Source of the DNA: Effusibacillus lacus
GTDB taxonomy: Bacteria > Bacillota > Bacilli > Tumebacillales > Effusibacillaceae
NCBI RefSeq assembly: GCF_002335525.1
Contig: NZ_BDUF01000121.1
Span: 1-64,000, forward strand
Reading direction: 5' to 3'
Length of the DNA stretch: 64,000 nucleotides
The position numbers were made by a program, and so were the translations under genes. Shown one piece after another: positions 60,766 through 64,000 of this stretch (the stretch's first letter is position 1; each line of letters opens with the position of its first letter). Under the pieces are notes generated by a model. The model did no database searches. It was not told the DNA's origin and worked only from the letters and a program-made list of their open reading frames with translations.

Positions 60766-61914
60766 TCATTCCTCTTTTTTTCGTATGTTCAGAATGTGTT
60801 CGTAAAGCAGTTCATATTCCCTTACAATGGACGAAAGAGAAAAACATTCCTCAATCCTTTTTCGGGCTTTTCTCCCTAATTCCCGGCGCTGCTCTGCCCC
60901 CATTTCGATCAGTTCTTTGCAGGCGGCTGCCAACGCTAGCGGATTTTGGGGAGGAACTACACGTCCGGTGTTACTGACGATCCATGCGGAATCGCCCACA
61001 TCGGTCACAACACATGGAACCCCGCAGGACATGGCTTCTCCCACGACATTCGGAAAACCTTCGGCTATTGAAGAGGATACGGCTATATCCAAAGCGCCTA
61101 TTATCTCCGCAATATCGCTTCGTTCTCCTAATAAATGAAATTTTTCTTTTTTGCCTATCTTGTCCATCTGTTGCATCAATTCACTATTTTTCCTATCAAC
61201 ATTTGTTCCAACCAATACAAATTCAACATTCTCCATATCCTGAAGCAGCATTTTTGCAGCTTGCAAAAAATTTAAATGATCTTTCATAGGATGATAGCGC
61301 GCAATGAGTCCAATCATAATGGATTGATCAGAAACTCCCAATTCTATACGTATTTTGTTTCCTACCTCCTGAGTGGGAAAAAACCGATCCACGTCAAACC
61401 CATTGGGGATAATAACCCGCTTATTCCTACAAAACCCTATTTTTTCATGGTGTTCTGCGCTAGCACTTGAATTGTTCACAATTCTGACAGGAAATCTAGA
61501 CATCTTGGCACTAAGCTTAATTACTGCTGCTGTAGTCGGTTTTTCATCTTTCAAACTATAAAGCGATTGCCGAATGTTCCAGATCACCGGTATTCTTTTT
61601 AAAAAAAAGAGCGCCGACAGTTGGGCAGCCAAGTTCCCATGGTACATCCAACCCTGTATCAGATCTGGATTCAACCGACGCACTGTTCTCATCAACTTCC
61701 ACAGCGCTCCCAGCGAAGGTACACCGGATTTCATTCCAACCGAATGGACCGGAATTCCCAACGCTTTGATCCGCTCTCCCAGCGTCCCTTCGTCAATCAA
61801 AGAAATGACTGCCTGATCAAACTTCCTGCGATCCATTCCGGAAAGCAGTTTGTAAAGCATCATTTCCGCACCGCCTGTATTGAGGCCAGTAATGATATGC
61901 ACAACCTTTGTCAT
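60766..61914 (-). CDS. Glycosyltransferase, GT4/GT1 type
   Basis: 382 residues of GT-B fold. It opens HIITGLNTGGAEMMLYKLL, and the donor half has RYHPMKDHLNFLQAA and SSIAEGFPNVVGEAMSCGVP with the conserved E-x7-E. The cytoplasmic enzyme adds one sugar of the repeat unit. It overlaps the preceding GT by 4 bp and shows clear similarity to it along its length (both have GEAM(A/S)CGVPCVVT and D.G.S..IV), so they arose by duplication. Confidence 0.9.
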   Translation of the reverse strand: MTKVVHIITGLNTGGAEMMLYKLLSGMDRRKFDQAVISLIDEGTLGERIKALGIPVHSVGMKSGVPSLGALWKLMRTVRRLNPDLIQGWMYHGNLAAQLSALFFLKRIPVIWNIRQSLYSLKDEKPTTAAVIKLSAKMSRFPVRIVNNSSASAEHHEKIGFCRNKRVIIPNGFDVDRFFPTQEVGNKIRIELGVSDQSIMIGLIARYHPMKDHLNFLQAAKMLLQDMENVEFVLVGTNVDRKNSELMQQMDKIGKKEKFHLLGERSDIAEIIGALDIAVSSSIAEGFPNVVGEAMSCGVPCVVTDVGDSAWIVSNTGRVVPPQNPLALAAACKELIEMGAEQRRELGRKARKRIEECFSLSSIVREYELLYEHILNIRKKEE

Positions 61915-63032
61915 AGCAATCTCCTTAGCGCTTCTACTGTCCTCTGAAATAGAATTTCGGATGAAAACTCACTGACGATTCTTTCGCGAACTTTTCGGCT
62001 GATGTCTGCTCGATTCCCGTCCAGCCGATTCAGCATGGCTTTCAAACCTTCTGCAAGCTGATCCGGGCTTTTCGGAGGAACCACCACACCTGTATCGCCA
62101 ACAATTCTTGCGGAATCCCCAACTTCTGTCACCACACATGGGACTCCACAAGCCATGGCTTCACCAATAACATTAGGAAATCCTTCACCGTAGGATGACA
62201 ATGTCAGGATATCCAATGCATTATACACAGCCGACATGTCGTTGACATTGCCGATCCATAACAGGTGTTTGGACAACCCCAATGTTTCCGCTTCTTCTTG
62301 CAGTTGCCGTTTATAATCTAGCGGTCCTTCCCCGACACAAACAAACCGCACATTGGTTATTTCCTTTACAAGCAGAGTCGCCGCTTTTAAGAAAGTGGAA
62401 TGATCTTTCATCGGATCCAAGCGTCCGACCATACCGATCAACGTCTCATCTTCTGAAATTCCCCAAACCCTACGCATTTGGTTCTTACTTTCAAGGTCAA
62501 GTCCAAACTGTTCCATATTAATGCCATTAGGTACTACGATCATTTTCTGTGCAGGAAACCCCTGTTTAATCGAATATTCCATCCCTGCATATGAGTTTGC
62601 GATTATCAAATCAGCGAACCGGGAAAGCTTGCATTCAATCTTATATAACGTTTTAATCAGCCAATCATATTTCTCAAGATCCATAAACGAAGCTCGGACT
62701 CCCCAGACCATTTTGACCTTCGGAAATATAGGTTTCAATAACACAGTCAAAATGTTCGGAACCCCTAGATATCCATGTAGAATATCCGGTTGAAAAGCAC
62801 GAATCGTTTGGATCAACTTCATAAAAAAACCAACCAGATCCCATCGACCGCGTTTTTCTAAAACAATCACCTGGATGCCTACTTCGTGCAATTCTGCTTG
62901 AAGCGGCCCGCCTGGATAAAACACCGTCACGCCAACGTTTAAACCTTTTTGATGAAGGCCTTTGGCCAAGGTGACCAATTGACGTTCTGCACCGCCGAAC
63001 TGGAGAGATCGAATTAGAAATAGTATTTTCAT
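61911..63032 (-). CDS. Glycosyltransferase, GT4/GT1 type
   Basis: 373 residues of GT-B fold: LIRSLQFGGAERQLVTLAKGL at the acceptor side, then GRLDPMKDHSTFLKAA and SSYGEGFPNVIGEAMACGVP at the donor side. Cytoplasmic, adding another residue of the glycan. It follows the methyltransferase gene at 1 base and overlaps the next GT by ATGA. Paralogue of that gene. Confidence 0.9.
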   Translation of the reverse strand: MKILFLIRSLQFGGAERQLVTLAKGLHQKGLNVGVTVFYPGGPLQAELHEVGIQVIVLEKRGRWDLVGFFMKLIQTIRAFQPDILHGYLGVPNILTVLLKPIFPKVKMVWGVRASFMDLEKYDWLIKTLYKIECKLSRFADLIIANSYAGMEYSIKQGFPAQKMIVVPNGINMEQFGLDLESKNQMRRVWGISEDETLIGMVGRLDPMKDHSTFLKAATLLVKEITNVRFVCVGEGPLDYKRQLQEEAETLGLSKHLLWIGNVNDMSAVYNALDILTLSSYGEGFPNVIGEAMACGVPCVVTEVGDSARIVGDTGVVVPPKSPDQLAEGLKAMLNRLDGNRADISRKVRERIVSEFSSEILFQRTVEALRRLL

Positions 63033-63033
63033 T

Positions 63034-63867
63034 TTAATTTAAATCCTTTTTAATAAAAACATATTCATTACAACCAAGACCACCACCACAGGTCACCAGT
63101 TTAGCTAATCCAAAACCGCTCTTCTTATAAAATTCAAATATTTCTTCAGGCTTTGCTACTTCAAAAGGATATCCACCTACCCAATCTACCACATCATACC
63201 ATGGTGACATACCTCGTTTTTTACTATAATTCCTCCATGAATACATTGGTTTTCCTGATGCCAAATCACGAATAATAGTAGGAGCCCATAGACGAAATAA
63301 ACACAGACTAACAATCCATAATTTTATAAAATTAGGCGATTTATTATACAACTCCTTAATCGTTTTCCAATATTTACTTTTTCGACCTTGATCATTGTAT
63401 ATTGCAATATATAACTTTCCTTCATCAGCAACATTGGTACAAATGTTTTCCAATGCCTTCCACATATCTCCTGTGTGATGCAGTACACCCCAAGAATACA
63501 CGATGTCAAACTCCCCGAGTTCACTTAAATATTTTTTATTTAAGACGTCACCTTCTTCAACAATCCAATTATGATCATCACTGAAATATCTGCGTTTTAG
63601 TTCTTTCGTACAAGCTACCGAATTCGGATCGTAATCAAAAGAATAGACACGTGCACCCAACCTTCTTGCAGCAAGACTAAACAGACCACTCCCTGATCCA
63701 ATATCTAGAAATCTCTTACCTTCTAAATTCTCAATTTCCAGCATGTTTTTTAATGATTGTTCGGCTTGAAGTATACGCTCGTTATCCAATACTTGCAAAA
63801 AATTACCCCAGTTTTCCCCAAACTCAAAACGTTTACTTTCAGTTACTTCTTTTTCATATCGACTCAT
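63034..63867 (-). CDS. Class I SAM-dependent methyltransferase
   Basis: 277 residues. Motif I is FLDIGSGSGLFSLAARRLGA (about 55-74), motif II VYSFDYDPNSV, and FDIVYSWGVLHHTGDMWKAL is the post-motif region of UbiG-like enzymes. The C-terminal half carries a hydrophobic stretch and aromatic residues. Likely methylates a sugar or lipid intermediate of the polysaccharide. Start at 63867 has GAGGAGA upstream. Confidence 0.85.
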   Translation of the reverse strand: MSRYEKEVTESKRFEFGENWGNFLQVLDNERILQAEQSLKNMLEIENLEGKRFLDIGSGSGLFSLAARRLGARVYSFDYDPNSVACTKELKRRYFSDDHNWIVEEGDVLNKKYLSELGEFDIVYSWGVLHHTGDMWKALENICTNVADEGKLYIAIYNDQGRKSKYWKTIKELYNKSPNFIKLWIVSLCLFRLWAPTIIRDLASGKPMYSWRNYSKKRGMSPWYDVVDWVGGYPFEVAKPEEIFEFYKKSGFGLAKLVTCGGGLGCNEYVFIKKDLN

Positions 63868-64000
63868 ATTAATCTCCTCTCAATAACTCGACATTTTGTA
63901 TTTTCTCGCAAATCTGTTATCTGCGGGAGTTGCTCTTTCTTCATGACTGGGGATCACTTCATGGATGGTCGCTCCTCAATACATTCCGAATAACATCTTC
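63868..64000. other. Right edge, possible end of an upstream gene
   Basis: On the minus strand a frame is open from the window edge to a TGA at 63959 (last residues IRNVLRSDHP). It may be the C-terminus of another cluster gene, but 13 codons are too few to judge. The rest is the short gap before the methyltransferase. Confidence 0.3.

Overview
The window reads as chromosomal DNA of a Gram-positive, low-to-medium GC member of the Bacillota. Signs of this are strong AGGAGG-type ribosome binding sites, lipoprotein signal peptides where a Gram-negative would have periplasmic proteins, a SpoVB/YtgP-type flippase, and several secreted proteins with copper-amine-oxidase-N ('stalk') domains. The stalk domains fit the Alicyclobacillaceae/Paenibacillaceae side of the Bacilli, but genus is inference only. 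No rRNA, tRNA, CRISPR array or intact transposase was seen.

Layout. 0.1-1.7 kb: a MATE/MurJ-superfamily flippase. 1.8-11.1 kb: a LacI-controlled sugar or inositol catabolic operon (regulator, IolE-like TIM-barrel protein, RbsB/RbsA/RbsC-type ABC importer, two Gfo/Idh/MocA dehydrogenases, second TIM-barrel protein) with two near-identical 14-bp operators and a terminator. 11.2-14.5 kb: a CPBP membrane protease and a secreted S41 protease with a stalk domain. 15.0-19.1 kb: a four-gene polyprenyl-phosphate glycosylation operon (GT2, GtrA, PIG-V-like transferase, unknown membrane-anchored protein). 19.2-24.6 kb: a deacetylase lipoprotein, a two-gene ATPase/Toprim-like module, an acidic stalk-domain protein and GalU. 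24.7-40.2 kb: efflux (MarR-RND-adaptor; MarR-HlyD-MFS; a second RND pair), interrupted by a repeat-rich hub at 33.9-35.7 kb. 40.4-48 kb: an AT-rich accessory region with a candidate GNAT toxin pair, an AbrB/PIN toxin-antitoxin pair, an orphan antitoxin, a RloA/RloB (AbiL-like) pair and much gene debris. 48-64 kb: a cell-wall glucosaminidase and a long exopolysaccharide/capsule cluster, all on the minus strand.

How it fits together. GalU supplies UDP-glucose. The exopolysaccharide cluster holds a UDP-sugar dehydrogenase, 4-epimerase, membrane 4,6-dehydratase, initiating phosphoglycosyltransferase, glycosyltransferases, an AsnB-type amidotransferase, a methyltransferase and a multi-pass candidate polymerase. 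The flippase at the left edge and the GT2/GtrA operon point to further envelope glycan work.

The most unusual signal is a repeated element: five intergenic sites (about 14.7, 20.2, 34.2, 41.8 and 43.6 kb) each carry four 25-bp palindromic modules at almost fixed offsets (0, 50-51, 111-113, 162-164). The stem sequence differs between some copies, yet the architecture is kept. One copy lies next to a 25-unit, strictly 41-bp tandem array whose units each hold a small hairpin. These repeats, together with duplicated gene remnants, mark the region as a hot spot of rearrangement.
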